From Streptomyces sp. NRRL F-2580 (lineage in GTDB: Bacteria > Actinomycetota > Actinomycetes > Streptomycetales > Streptomycetaceae), in contig NZ_JOIR01000027.1 in assembly GCF_000720115.1 (NCBI RefSeq), positions 1 through 64,000 of the forward strand: a stretch of DNA of 64,000 nt, in the 5' to 3' direction. The position numbers and the translations under genes were made by a program. Shown one piece after another: positions 1 through 7,667 of the stretch (position 1 is the stretch's first letter; each line of letters begins with the position of its first letter). The notes below the pieces were generated by a model. That model was not told the DNA's origin and searched no databases. It was given only the letters and a program-made list of their open reading frames with translations.

Positions 1-37
1 CCACCCCCGTCCCAACCGGCCGGGCTGGCCCGCTCGC

Positions 38-92
38 CGCACAAATTCAGCCTCGCCGGCGTTTGAGGCGCGGGGTCCGGGGCGGAGCCCCG
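38..92. repeat. Streptomyces-type intergenic repeat, copy 1
   Basis: A block reading CGCACAAATTCAGCCTCGCC and running on through GGCGTTTGAGGCGCGGGG, then a GGGGCGGAGCCCC hairpin. The same block recurs almost exactly about 100 bp downstream. I know this AATTCAGCCTCGCCGGCG pattern as a common non-coding repeat between Streptomyces genes. No ORF in bases 1-204 looks like a gene. The block lies downstream of the minus-strand hydrolase and could end its transcript. Confidence 0.6.
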
Positions 93-136
93 ATCTTTGA
101 GCCGCACCCTTCGGCCCCACCGCACCATCCGGCCCC

Positions 137-186
137 GCCGCACAAATTCAGCCTCGCCGGCGTTTGAGGCGCGGGGGCGGAGCCCC
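137..186. repeat. Streptomyces-type intergenic repeat, copy 2
   Basis: Second copy of the repeat at 38-92, sharing the CGCACAAATTCAGCCTCGCC core and the GGGGCGGAGCCCC hairpin but lacking a few bases between them. It sits directly downstream of the minus-strand hydrolase stop at 205. Two close copies suggest tandem duplication of a non-coding element. Confidence 0.6.
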
Positions 187-204
187 GACACACGCCCGAC
201 CCCG

Positions 205-1047
205 TCACAACCGGCGGGCGATCTCCCCGGCCGCCGTCAGCGGCAGCGCGTGGTGCGCGACCCCCGGCAGTACCTCGACGCGCGCGCCCGGCAGCGCCGC
301 CCGGGCGGCCCGGGCCGCGCGGCCGGCGTCGTGGCAGCGGGCGCGCTCCGCGAACAGGACGTCGATGCCCGGCGCCGCCGCGAGCGCGGCCAGGTCCGGG
401 CGCGGCCCGGTGACCGGGCGGACGGCGGGGAAGCGGGCGCTCTCGTCCTGCAGCCGCAGCCGGGCCGGGTCAAGAGCGGCCCCGCGGGTCTCCCAGCCGA
501 GGAAGGAGCGGATCCGCTCCGGGGTGGGCCGCACCAGCACGGGTAGTGCGCGCAGCACGTACCCGGGGCGGAGCCCGGCGAAGACCTGGGTGGGGTCGAT
601 CAGCACGAGGCGGCCGAGCCGGGCCGCGCGCCCGGCGGCGTAGTGGGCGGCGATCCAGGCCCCGTACGAATGGCCGCCGAGCGTCACCGGCCCCTGCGCG
701 CCGAGCCCGTCGAGGACCGCGTCGAGCCAGCCGACCAGGTCCGCCACGGACCGGATCGCCCGCCCGGGCGCCGGGACGCTGAGCCCGGGGTCGCCCACCA
801 GGTCCAGGGCGTGCATCCGGTGCGTGCGGGCGGCCCCGGCGGCGGCGACGGCGCCCCACACGGTGGAGGTGGCCCCGCCGCCGGGCAGCAGTACCAGCGG
901 CGGGGCGTCGGCCGGGCCGCAGCTGTTGACGCGGGTGACCCCGTACGGGGTCGGCAGGTCGACGGCCTCGACGGGCCCGGGCCACTGGCCGAGCGCCTCG
1001 TCGTAGGCGGCGCGGAAGGAGGACGTCCGGAACGTGGCGGATGACAT
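205..1047 (-). CDS. alpha/beta-fold hydrolase
   Basis: Predicted 280-residue soluble alpha/beta hydrolase. An oxyanion-type segment LVLLPGGGATS is followed by the nucleophile elbow GGHSYGAW (Ser), a strand ending LVLIDPTQV, and a C-terminal catalytic His in GVAHHALPL. Substrate cannot be read from the sequence. The ATG at 1047 is chosen because homology starts near the N-terminus and the next gene begins divergently at 1113. The 65-bp gap holds an inverted repeat, so the MarR protein encoded opposite probably represses this gene. Divergent MarR-hydrolase pairs often respond to small hydrophobic or phenolic ligands, which is inference here. Confidence 0.85.
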   Translation of the reverse strand: MSSATFRTSSFRAAYDEALGQWPGPVEAVDLPTPYGVTRVNSCGPADAPPLVLLPGGGATSTVWGAVAAAGAARTHRMHALDLVGDPGLSVPAPGRAIRSVADLVGWLDAVLDGLGAQGPVTLGGHSYGAWIAAHYAAGRAARLGRLVLIDPTQVFAGLRPGYVLRALPVLVRPTPERIRSFLGWETRGAALDPARLRLQDESARFPAVRPVTGPRPDLAALAAAPGIDVLFAERARCHDAGRAARAARAALPGARVEVLPGVAHHALPLTAAGEIARRL

Positions 1048-1060
1048 GGCGGGGCTCCGA

Positions 1061-1093
1061 TGTCTCGCTGGGCGATAATCTCGCTCAGCGAGA
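1061..1093. promoter_or_regulatory. operator-like inverted repeats between hydrolase and MarR genes
   Basis: TCTCGCT-C-AGCGAGA (1079-1093) is a perfect 7-bp inverted repeat. An imperfect copy, TCTCGCTGGGCGATAA, begins at about 1063. Both lie in the short divergent intergenic region, where a MarR dimer would be expected to bind and control both promoters. Confidence 0.6.
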
Positions 1094-1112
1094 GATCCTA
1101 GGCGGAGGCGAT

Positions 1113-1604
1113 GTGGACGACAACCAGGAACCCGACAACCTGCGGCTGGTGCACCTCCTGCGGGCGGTGACCGTCGAGTTCGGCCTGCGCCAGGCGGAGT
1201 TCGCCGCCCGCAACGGCATGCACGCCACCGACGTACGGGCGCTGATCTGCCTGCTCGACGCGGCCCGCGCGGACGAGCCGGCCACGGCCGGCCTGCTGGG
1301 CGCCCGGCTCGGCCTCAACTCGGCCGGCACCACCGCCGTGATCGACCGGCTGGAGCGGCTCGGCCACGTGGCACGGATCCGCGACGAGCGCGACCGGCGG
1401 CGGATCCTGCTGCGCGTGGAGCCGGCGGCGATCCGACTGGGCCGGGAGTTCTTCGGCCCGCTGATCGACGGGGTGCTCCAGGTGCTCGACGGCTTCGACC
1501 CCGCCGAACGGGACGCCGTACGCCGCTTCCTGACGGCCGCCCACGCCGTCTTCGCGGGGACGGGTGCGACGGCCTTCATCTCGCCCCCACCTCGCACCTC
1601 GTAG
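1113..1604 (+). CDS. MarR-family transcriptional regulator
   Basis: About 163 residues. The winged helix-turn-helix includes the recognition region LGLNSAGTTAVIDRLERLGH and a basic wing, RIRDERDRRR, followed by dimerisation helices. The ORF opens upstream at 1041, but the GTG at 1113 is preferred: GGCGGAGG is correctly spaced before it, and the earlier start would run through the operator. The gene is divergent from the alpha/beta hydrolase and probably regulates it and itself. The ligand is unknown. Confidence 0.85.
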   Translation: MDDNQEPDNLRLVHLLRAVTVEFGLRQAEFAARNGMHATDVRALICLLDAARADEPATAGLLGARLGLNSAGTTAVIDRLERLGHVARIRDERDRRRILLRVEPAAIRLGREFFGPLIDGVLQVLDGFDPAERDAVRRFLTAAHAVFAGTGATAFISPPPRTS

Positions 1605-1652
1605 GGTGGCCTCCGTATCCAAAGAGGGACGAACCACACCAAAGGACCCGTC

Positions 1653-2186
1653 GTGAACGAGCAGCAGCAGCCCCAGACCAGCCCCGGCACACGTCCGGTG
1701 CCGCCGGCGCGGCGGGGCGCCGACTGGATGTTCGGCGGGGTGTACGGGACGGTCCTGGCCAGCGGACTGCTGGCCGCGCTGGACCAGAAGGGCGGGGACT
1801 TCACCCCGTTCTACGACGCCAGCTGGGTGCTCGTCACGGCGGCCACGGCCGCGCTCGCGCACGGCTACGCGCACCACATGGCCTCACACCGGCAGGACTC
1901 CGCCTCCCACCGGTGGCGGCTGCTGGTCCTCGCCCTGTGGCACGAGTGGCCGATGATCGCGGCCACCCTCCCCACCGTGCTGCTGCTGGTCCTCTCGGGG
2001 CTCGTCGACTGGGACTCGTACGGGGTGACCGCCGTCGGCCTCGGCCTGAACACCGCGCTGCTGTTCGCGTGGGGTTCGGTCGTGGCGCTCCGCGTGGGCT
2101 ACCGGATGACCTCGGCCCTGCTGATCGGCCTGGCCGACGCCACCATCGGCCTGGCCATCATCGTGGCGAACGCCGTCATCAAGTAG
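1653..2186 (+). CDS. integral membrane protein, unknown function
   Basis: 177 residues with a Pro-rich cytoplasmic N-terminus and about five hydrophobic segments: around the GVYGTVLASG stretch, a helix near WVLVTAATAALAHGYAHH, then three C-terminal helices ending IGLAIIVANAVIK. His and Trp residues cluster in HGYAHHMASH and LWHEWPM, which could be functional. I recognise no named family. GTG start at 1653. The gene stands alone between the MarR gene and a convergent oxidoreductase. Confidence 0.75.
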   Translation: MNEQQQPQTSPGTRPVPPARRGADWMFGGVYGTVLASGLLAALDQKGGDFTPFYDASWVLVTAATAALAHGYAHHMASHRQDSASHRWRLLVLALWHEWPMIAATLPTVLLLVLSGLVDWDSYGVTAVGLGLNTALLFAWGSVVALRVGYRMTSALLIGLADATIGLAIIVANAVIK

Positions 2187-2214
2187 GACGGCCGTCCAGA
2201 ACGCGGCCCGCACG

Positions 2215-3138
2215 TCAAGTCGGCAGCTGCGCCTCCGCCTCCGCGAGGATCTCCGTCAGCCGGGCCCCGAACTCCGCGCCGCGCGGATCCGGCACGCCCG
2301 TGCGGGCGGCGGTGAGGAGCGCGTCCAGGGCGCGGCCGTAGGCACCCGGTACGTCGCTCCAGCCGGGCAGCTCGTACACACCCTCGGTACCGCGCAGTTG
2401 CAGGCCCACGCCGGCGGCCGCGCGCGGCGCGCCCAGGCTGAGGACGGCAGTGCTGGCCGCGCCGGAGGCGTGCCGCAGCGCCAGCTGGACCACGTCGGAG
2501 GGGCCCCGGGTGGCGCTGACCTCGGTGACCTCGCCGAGGACCGGGATGAGTACGGAGAGCGCGTGCGGGCCGACGTCCCACAGCCCGCCCTTGGCCTTGC
2601 GCCAGGGCGAGTCGGCGTACGCGCTGGGCGTGCCGTCGGGCGGGAAGACGGCGCCAAGCCAGTGCGCGGCCGCGGTGAACCAGCCGGGGCGTCCGGCCTG
2701 TTCCGCCACCCAGCCGGCGGTGGGCTCGGCGAAGCGCAGGGTGAGGAACACGACGGAGGCGACGCCGTGGCGGGCGGCCGCGTCGGCGACGGCCCTGGCC
2801 TCCTCGACCGTCGTCGCGACGGGTTTGTCGAGCAGCAGGTGGCAGCCGGCGGCGGCCGCGCGCACGGCGAGGGGGGCCTGGACGTCGGGCGGCAGGGCGA
2901 AGGCCACGGCGTCACACTCGGCGAACAGCTGGTCGGGGTCTTCGTACACCTTCACGTCGTGGGCGCGCGCCAGCTCGGCCGCCGCCTCGGGCCGGCGGCC
3001 CCACACGCCGACGAAGTCGGAGCCGGTGTGCGCGGCGAGGGCGGGCGCGTGGGTGCGGTGCGCCCAGGGGCCGGTGCCGAGCAGTCCGACCCGCGGTCGG
3101 GGCTCTCCGATGGGGTTCAAATCAGACGAAATGCTCAC
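2215..3138 (-). CDS. Gfo/Idh/MocA-family NAD(P)-dependent oxidoreductase
   Basis: Predicted cytoplasmic sugar or polyol dehydrogenase of about 307 residues. The N-terminal Rossmann fold is visible as RVGLLGTGPWAHRTHAP, and the family EKP-type signature appears as LLLDKPVATT with the catalytic Lys. The C-terminal alpha/beta domain follows. The ORF could extend to 3291, but that part is Pro/Arg-rich and unlike the family. GTG 3138 puts the dinucleotide-binding motif near residue 15, as usual. It is convergent with the upstream membrane protein gene and divergent from glnII. Substrate unknown. Confidence 0.85.
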   Translation of the reverse strand: MSISSDLNPIGEPRPRVGLLGTGPWAHRTHAPALAAHTGSDFVGVWGRRPEAAAELARAHDVKVYEDPDQLFAECDAVAFALPPDVQAPLAVRAAAAGCHLLLDKPVATTVEEARAVADAAARHGVASVVFLTLRFAEPTAGWVAEQAGRPGWFTAAAHWLGAVFPPDGTPSAYADSPWRKAKGGLWDVGPHALSVLIPVLGEVTEVSATRGPSDVVQLALRHASGAASTAVLSLGAPRAAAGVGLQLRGTEGVYELPGWSDVPGAYGRALDALLTAARTGVPDPRGAEFGARLTEILAEAEAQLPT

Positions 3139-3226
3139 CCGCTCAGTCTGCCCCACCCGGACGGGCGTTCCACCCCCGACCCGCTCGCGGCCCGCACAGC
3201 CCACCCGACCTGCGGCGTAAACCTCG

Positions 3227-3253
3227 GTAACACGGGGTTCACACATGGGCAAC
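3227..3253 (+). promoter_or_regulatory. candidate GlnR box upstream of glnII
   Basis: GTAAC (3227), TTCAC (3238) and GCAAC (3249) recur at exact 11-bp spacing. This resembles the GlnR consensus gTnAc-n6-GaAAc, repeated at 11-bp steps, known for Streptomyces nitrogen genes including glnII. The box ends about 90 bp before the glnII start, so it could activate or repress that promoter. The match is degenerate. Confidence 0.55.
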
Positions 3254-3344
3254 GGAAGGGAAATCGCGGGCGGGCACGCTGCGGTCATCACCGCAGCGAT
3301 GAAGCAGCGACCAGCAGCACCCGCAGAGTCTGAGGATGGGGCCC

Positions 3345-4364
3345 GTGAGCTACAAGGCTGAGTACATCTGGATCGACGGCACCGAGCCGACGGCGAAGCT
3401 TCGCTCCAAGACGAAGATCCTCTCGGACGGCGACGCGCTGCCGATCTGGGGCTTCGACGGATCGAGCACCAACCAGGCCGAGGGCCACGCCTCCGACCGC
3501 GTGCTCAACCCGGTGTTCTCCTGCCCGGACCCGATCCGCGGCGGGGACAACGTCCTCGTGCTGTGCGAGGTCCTGAACATCGACATGACCCCGCACGAGT
3601 CGAACACCCGCGCGCTGCTGCGTCCGATCGCCGAGAAGTTCGCCGCCCAGGAGCCGATCTTCGGCATCGAGCAGGAGTACACCTTCTTCGACGGCTCCCG
3701 CCCGCTCGGCTTCCCGGTCAACGGCTTCCCGGCGGCGCAGGGCGGCTACTACTGCGGCGTCGGCTCGGACGAGATCTTCGGCCGCGAGATCGTCGAGAAG
3801 CACCTGGACCACTGCCTCGCGGCGGGCCTGAGCATCTCCGGCATCAACGCCGAGGTCATGCCCGGCCAGTGGGAGTTCCAGGTCGGCCCCGTCGGCCCGC
3901 TGGAGGTCTCCGACCAGCTGTGGATCGCGCGCTGGCTGCTCTACCGCACCGCCGAGGACTTCAACGTCTCCGCGACGCTGAACCCGAAGCCGGTCAAGGG
4001 CGACTGGAACGGCGCGGGCGCGCACACCAACTTCTCCACGAAGGCGATGCGCGAGGACTACCGCGCGATCATCTCGGCGTGCGAGGCCCTGGGCGAGGGC
4101 AGCAAGCCGCTCGACCACGTGAAGAACTACGGCGCGGGCATCGACGAGCGCCTGACCGGTCTGCACGAGACCGCCCCCTGGAACGAGTTCAGCTACGGCG
4201 TCTCGGACCGCGGCGCCTCGGTCCGCATCCCGTGGCAGGTGGAGAAGGACGGCAAGGGCTACATCGAGGACCGCCGCCCGAACGCGAACGTGGACCCGTA
4301 CGTGGTGACCCGCCTCATCACGGACACCTGCTGCACCGGCCTGGAGAAGGACGGCCTGGTCTGA
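3345..4364 (+). CDS. glnII: glutamine synthetase type II
   Basis: Catalyses ATP-dependent formation of glutamine from glutamate and ammonium. At about 340 residues it has the short eukaryote-like GSII length, not the roughly 470 of GSI. Visible signatures are the beta-grasp DGSSTNQAEGHASD, the FGIEQEYTFF active-site strand, the ATP-binding NGAGAHTNFSTKAMR and the glutamate-site GASVRIP. It lacks the GSI Tyr adenylylation region, so the GlnE encoded at 38-41 kb should not act on it. GTG 3345 is preferred over ATG 3336 because GAGGA lies about eight bases upstream of the GTG and overlaps the ATG. Probable GlnR control from the upstream box; strong terminator downstream. Confidence 0.97.
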   Translation: MSYKAEYIWIDGTEPTAKLRSKTKILSDGDALPIWGFDGSSTNQAEGHASDRVLNPVFSCPDPIRGGDNVLVLCEVLNIDMTPHESNTRALLRPIAEKFAAQEPIFGIEQEYTFFDGSRPLGFPVNGFPAAQGGYYCGVGSDEIFGREIVEKHLDHCLAAGLSISGINAEVMPGQWEFQVGPVGPLEVSDQLWIARWLLYRTAEDFNVSATLNPKPVKGDWNGAGAHTNFSTKAMREDYRAIISACEALGEGSKPLDHVKNYGAGIDERLTGLHETAPWNEFSYGVSDRGASVRIPWQVEKDGKGYIEDRRPNANVDPYVVTRLITDTCCTGLEKDGLV

Positions 4365-4386
4365 CCCCCGGGTCCCCCGAACCCAC

Positions 4387-4427
4387 GACAACGCCCGCCG
4401 CGCCCCACAGGCCCGGCGGGCGTTGTC
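4387..4427 (+). terminator. strong hairpin terminator after glnII
   Basis: A perfect 14-bp stem, GACAACGCCCGCCG against CGGCGGGCGTTGTC, with a 13-base loop, starting 23 bp after the glnII stop. Confidence 0.85.
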
Positions 4428-4451
4428 AGTCCCCCGTGCCACGGTGACCGC

Positions 4452-5090
4452 ATGACGGCGATCAGGATCCACACGGAGCACGGCGAGTCCTGTGAACGTC
4501 CCGCGCCGGGCACGGGGGTGCCACCCCTCGATCCCGCGGTGGAGCAGGAGCTGGCGGAGGTGGTGCGCGGGTGGTTGCGCTGCGGCTATGACGGGCCGGG
4601 CGCGCTGGCCGAGTCCGCCGAGGAGTACCTCGTCGACGGCGACGTCCGGCCGGTCTCCGCCGCCCAGGCCGCGCGGCTGGTGGGCCGGCTCTGGCGGGAG
4701 CGGTTGGCGGAGCAGGCCGACTGGGTGGGCGAGACCGACCCGGAGCGCATCACCCGGGCCTTCGCCGCGCTGGAGGCGTCGGGCATCACCGCGCGGGAGA
4801 ACTTCACCTGCTGCCGCAGCTGCGGTCTCGCCGAGATCTGGGCGGACGGCGCGCAGGACGCGTGCGGGTTCGTGTTCTTCCACTCGCAGTGCACCGAGGG
4901 GGCGGCCGCGGGCCGCGACCTCTTCCTGATGTACGGGGGGTTCGAGCCCGACGAGGCGCTCACGGTCGCGGTCGGCCGGGAGGTGGTCGCCGCGCTGGAG
5001 GGTGAGGGGCTCGGGTGGGCATGGAGTGGGGGTGCCCACGATGCGATACGGGTCGTGGGGTTGGACTGGCGTAGGCGGCTGGGGGGTTGA
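4452..5090 (+). CDS. DUF6891-like hypothetical protein
   Basis: 212 residues, cytoplasmic, no membrane segment. The C-terminal half carries ENFTCCRSCG, then GFVFFHSQCTE and DLFLMYGGF. I associate this layout with the actinobacterial DUF6891 family, whose function is unknown. The paired cysteines suggest a structural metal site. ATG 4452 lies just after the glnII terminator, so the gene is probably transcribed on its own. The final residues after VVGLDWRRRL may be poorly conserved. Confidence 0.75.
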   Translation: MTAIRIHTEHGESCERPAPGTGVPPLDPAVEQELAEVVRGWLRCGYDGPGALAESAEEYLVDGDVRPVSAAQAARLVGRLWRERLAEQADWVGETDPERITRAFAALEASGITARENFTCCRSCGLAEIWADGAQDACGFVFFHSQCTEGAAAGRDLFLMYGGFEPDEALTVAVGREVVAALEGEGLGWAWSGGAHDAIRVVGLDWRRRLGG

Positions 5091-5126
5091 GGGGATTGTC
5101 CTGGTTTGGCGGGCGTTTGTGGCGGA

Positions 5127-5154
5127 ATATGAGATTCCGATCCATGATATGAGA
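5127..5154 (+). promoter_or_regulatory. 20-bp-spaced ATATGAGA direct repeats upstream of the 39-codon ORF
   Basis: ATATGAGA occurs at 5127-5134 and again at 5147-5154, in an unusually AT-rich stretch 40-70 bp before the small ORF. Repeats two helical turns apart on the same DNA face are typical of operators. The regulator is unknown. Confidence 0.4.
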
Positions 5155-5196
5155 CGTGGCCTGCCCGGGGGACATGACATCTGCTTGAATGGGGCC

Positions 5197-5316
5197 ATGG
5201 CCAGCCACCCGTACACCTCGTCAGGTCGCAGCGACCTCGAGCCGTTCTGGCCCTCCCGTCAGGATCACGATTACGACCGGGAGTGTTGCCGCGCGAAGAA
5301 CGCGCCGGCCCTCTAA
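5197..5316 (+). CDS. 39-residue small protein or leader peptide
   Basis: ATG 5197 to TAA 5316. The peptide begins MASHPYTSSGRSDLEPFWPS, is hydrophilic, contains a Cys-Cys pair in RECCRAKN, and ends NAPAL. It is too short for routine gene calling in this genome and shows no signal peptide. It lies 115 bp before a winged-helix regulator on the same strand, downstream of an AT-rich promoter-like region with direct repeats. It could be a leader peptide or a real small protein. Coding is inferred from context only. Confidence 0.4.
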   Translation: MASHPYTSSGRSDLEPFWPSRQDHDYDRECCRAKNAPAL

Positions 5317-5379
5317 AGCCTCCGGGATCTCCCCTCTGACCTTCCCTCAGGCCTTCGGTCTGCGCGGTGCGACATCGAT

Positions 5380-5393
5380 GACGTACGTACGTC
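5380..5393. promoter_or_regulatory. 14-bp palindrome before the winged-helix gene
   Basis: GACGTACGTACGTC is a perfect palindrome, immediately preceded by the palindrome CATCGATG (5373-5380). It lies 39 bp upstream of the winged-helix start and is a candidate autoregulatory site. Confidence 0.35.
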
Positions 5394-5431
5394 TCCCTGC
5401 CGACCACTCCGCGTGAAAGAGCTGACCACTC

Positions 5432-6031
5432 ATGGCGAACACCCGCACCCTCACCTCCGCTGCGACCGCTTCCCTGCCCTATCCGCCCCATCCGCGCCAC
5501 CGGCTGCGTTCCGTGGAGCGGGACGAGGTGGCCCGGGTCGTGGACCTGCTCCCGCCGGGGGCCACCTGGCTGCCCGCGCCCCAGCACACCCTCCCGACGC
5601 TGCCGGGCCAGCCGCCGATGATCGGCTACCTGGTGCTCGTACCGGCCGACCAGCAGCCGCCCGTCGGCTTCACCCCGCACACCGTGGCCGCACCGGCCGC
5701 GCCCGCCCCCGTCCCGGCCCCGACCGCGTCCGCGGCCGCGCCGGCGGGCGACGCCCTCGTCCGCATCGACTCGGCGCAGCGCACCGCCGAGGTCGACGGC
5801 CGGGTGCTCGACCTGACCTACCTGGAGTACGAGCTGCTGGCCCACCTGGTGCGGCACCCCCACCGGGTGCACAGCCGGGACCAGCTGGTCACCACGGTCT
5901 GGGGCTACGGCCACGTGGGCGACGGCCGGACCGTGGACGTCCACATCGCCCGCCTGCGCCGCAAGCTGGGCGCGGCCCACCGCAGTGCGATCCAGACGGT
6001 GCGCCGGGTGGGCTACAAGTACGCGCCCTGA
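5432..6031 (+). CDS. OmpR/PhoB-type winged-helix protein without receiver domain
   Basis: 199 residues. Residues about 110-199 form an OmpR/PhoB DNA-binding domain: LDLTYLEYELLAHLVRHP, then SRDQLVTTVWGY, VDVHIARLRRKLG and the C-terminal RRVGYKYAP. The N-terminal 80 residues are not a phospho-receiver (no Asp pocket). They join the DNA-binding domain through an Ala/Pro linker. This is therefore an orphan regulator that cannot take a phosphoryl group in the usual way. It probably binds the palindrome upstream of its own gene. A bidirectional terminator separates it from the convergent PepSY gene. Confidence 0.85.
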   Translation: MANTRTLTSAATASLPYPPHPRHRLRSVERDEVARVVDLLPPGATWLPAPQHTLPTLPGQPPMIGYLVLVPADQQPPVGFTPHTVAAPAAPAPVPAPTASAAAPAGDALVRIDSAQRTAEVDGRVLDLTYLEYELLAHLVRHPHRVHSRDQLVTTVWGYGHVGDGRTVDVHIARLRRKLGAAHRSAIQTVRRVGYKYAP

Positions 6032-6053
6032 CCGGACTTGGCGACCGTACGCG

Positions 6054-6088
6054 GCGGGCCCGTACTCCCGGGTGGAGTACGGGCCCGC
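6054..6088. terminator. bidirectional terminator between convergent genes
   Basis: A perfect 14-bp stem, GCGGGCCCGTACTC against GAGTACGGGCCCGC, with a 7-base loop, between the winged-helix gene stop and the PepSY gene stop. Confidence 0.8.
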
Positions 6089-6133
6089 GTGCGTCGGACG
6101 GTCAGGCGGTCACGCGGACACGCGCTCGCGCGT

Positions 6134-7588
6134 TCAGGCGGCCGGGGCGGCCGCCTTGGCGCGGCGCCCCGCGACGAAGCCCAGCAGGACGTCGACCACG
6201 AGGAAGGCGACCAGGCTGATCCCGAGCAGCGGGATGAACCAGCCGACCACGGCCGTCACCGCGACCAGCGGCAGGAGCGTGGTCACCGGCAGCTTCCGCC
6301 AGGCGCCGCGCGGCTGCGCACGGCCCACGGACAACTTGCGGTCCTTCGTCGGCCGTCGCAGCCACCACATGCGGTAGCCCCAGAAGACGAGGAACATCAC
6401 GGCGACGGCGAGCGCGGCCAGCGCGATCTGGTTGGCTAGGCCGAAGGTCTGGCCCATGTGCAGGTCGATGCCGAAGCGGGTCATCTTGGCGAGCAGGGGG
6501 TAGTCGGCGAAGCGCAGTTCGTCGATGACCCGGCCGTCGGCGGGGTCGACCGCGACCGCGTCGAAGTGCACCGGCACCTGCTTGTCCTGCTCCTTGACCA
6601 CGTACCCCTTGCCCTTGGCGGGCAGGGTCACGCGGATCGACTCGGTGACTCCGGCCTCCCGGGCGGCGGCGACGGCCTGGTCGAGGCCGACGTCGGCGGT
6701 GGGCGGGGGCGGCGGGGCCATCGGCATGCCGTCGGGCATGGTGTGCCCGGCGTGCTCGTCGGAGCCGGAGTCCGCGCCGGCGGTCAGCTTCGCGGAGACA
6801 GCGGGAGTGGCCCCGCCGAGGCTGTCCTGGAGCTGCCCGATGTTCTCGCCGGCGTACTTGGACCAGGTCAGGCCGGTGGCGGAGAGGACGACGAGTCCGG
6901 TGACGGCCCACAGGCCGACGGCTCCGTGCCAGGACAGGGTGCGGCGGCGGCCGGTGGCCTTGCGGTCCGGGAGGACGAGCTGTGCCCTGCGCTTGCGGCG
7001 GCGGCCGATCCACAGGGCGAGACCGCCGAGCGCGACCACCCACATCCAGCTCGCGGCGAGTTCGCTGTAGTTCCGGCCGAACTCCCCGAGCTGGAGGCTG
7101 GAGTGGAACTCGCTCAGCCAGGCCCGCAGGGGCAGCGCGTCACCGGCGGTCTCGAGCTGCCCGCGCACCTCGGCCGTATACGGATCGACGAACACGGTGA
7201 GGGTGCGGCCCTCCGCGAGCCCCTCGCTCTCCATGATCACCCGGGTGGTGGATTCGGCGTCGGGGGCCGGCCACACGGACACGACCGAGCCCTCGGGGGC
7301 GGCGCCCCGGGCGGCCGCGACCTGGGCGCTGAGCGGCAGGACGCTCTCGCCGACGCGGGCGACGGTCAGCTCGTCGGCGTAGACGATCTTCTCGGCCTGC
7401 CAGGAGGCCGCGTAGAGCAGGCCGGTGGCGGCGGCGAGGAAGAGCAGCGGGGCGATCAGCAGACCCGCGTAGAAGTGCGTGCGCAAGAGCAGCGGCCGCA
7501 GCGCGGCCCAGCCGCCGACGCGGCTCTTGGGTATGTCGGATGGGGCGGCGTCCGGGGTGCGGACGTCCTGGACCTCGTCAAGGGACAT
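6134..7588 (-). CDS. PepSY-associated membrane protein
   Basis: 484 residues. The layout is of the PepSY-associated TM (PF03929-like) family: an N-terminal helix (FYAGLLIAPLLFLAAATGLL), a periplasmic-side PepSY-like domain, a central helix pair (SWMWVVALGGLALWIGRRRK and the following AVGLWAVTGLVVL segment), a second extracellular region rich in His, Met and Pro (DEHAGHTMPDGMPM), and C-terminal helices. Homologues are linked to iron-siderophore reduction or copper handling. The Met/His stretch favours metal contact, but the substrate is inferred. ATG 7588 is preceded by a GGAACC-type weak RBS. Probably co-transcribed with the Met-rich protein gene 79 bp upstream. Confidence 0.8.
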   Translation of the reverse strand: MSLDEVQDVRTPDAAPSDIPKSRVGGWAALRPLLLRTHFYAGLLIAPLLFLAAATGLLYAASWQAEKIVYADELTVARVGESVLPLSAQVAAARGAAPEGSVVSVWPAPDAESTTRVIMESEGLAEGRTLTVFVDPYTAEVRGQLETAGDALPLRAWLSEFHSSLQLGEFGRNYSELAASWMWVVALGGLALWIGRRRKRRAQLVLPDRKATGRRRTLSWHGAVGLWAVTGLVVLSATGLTWSKYAGENIGQLQDSLGGATPAVSAKLTAGADSGSDEHAGHTMPDGMPMAPPPPPTADVGLDQAVAAAREAGVTESIRVTLPAKGKGYVVKEQDKQVPVHFDAVAVDPADGRVIDELRFADYPLLAKMTRFGIDLHMGQTFGLANQIALAALAVAVMFLVFWGYRMWWLRRPTKDRKLSVGRAQPRGAWRKLPVTTLLPLVAVTAVVGWFIPLLGISLVAFLVVDVLLGFVAGRRAKAAAPAA

Positions 7589-7667
7589 GGTGGTTCCTCG
7601 GTGTTGGCGAAGGCATGGGGACATCGGCCCCAGGTCTCGCCATCCCTCTCGCCGAGGGAGCGCCGGG

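Noticed and set aside
3288..5216. 642-codon minus-strand ORF across glnII
   Set aside because: Reverse complement of glnII and the DUF6891-like gene; no domain motifs.
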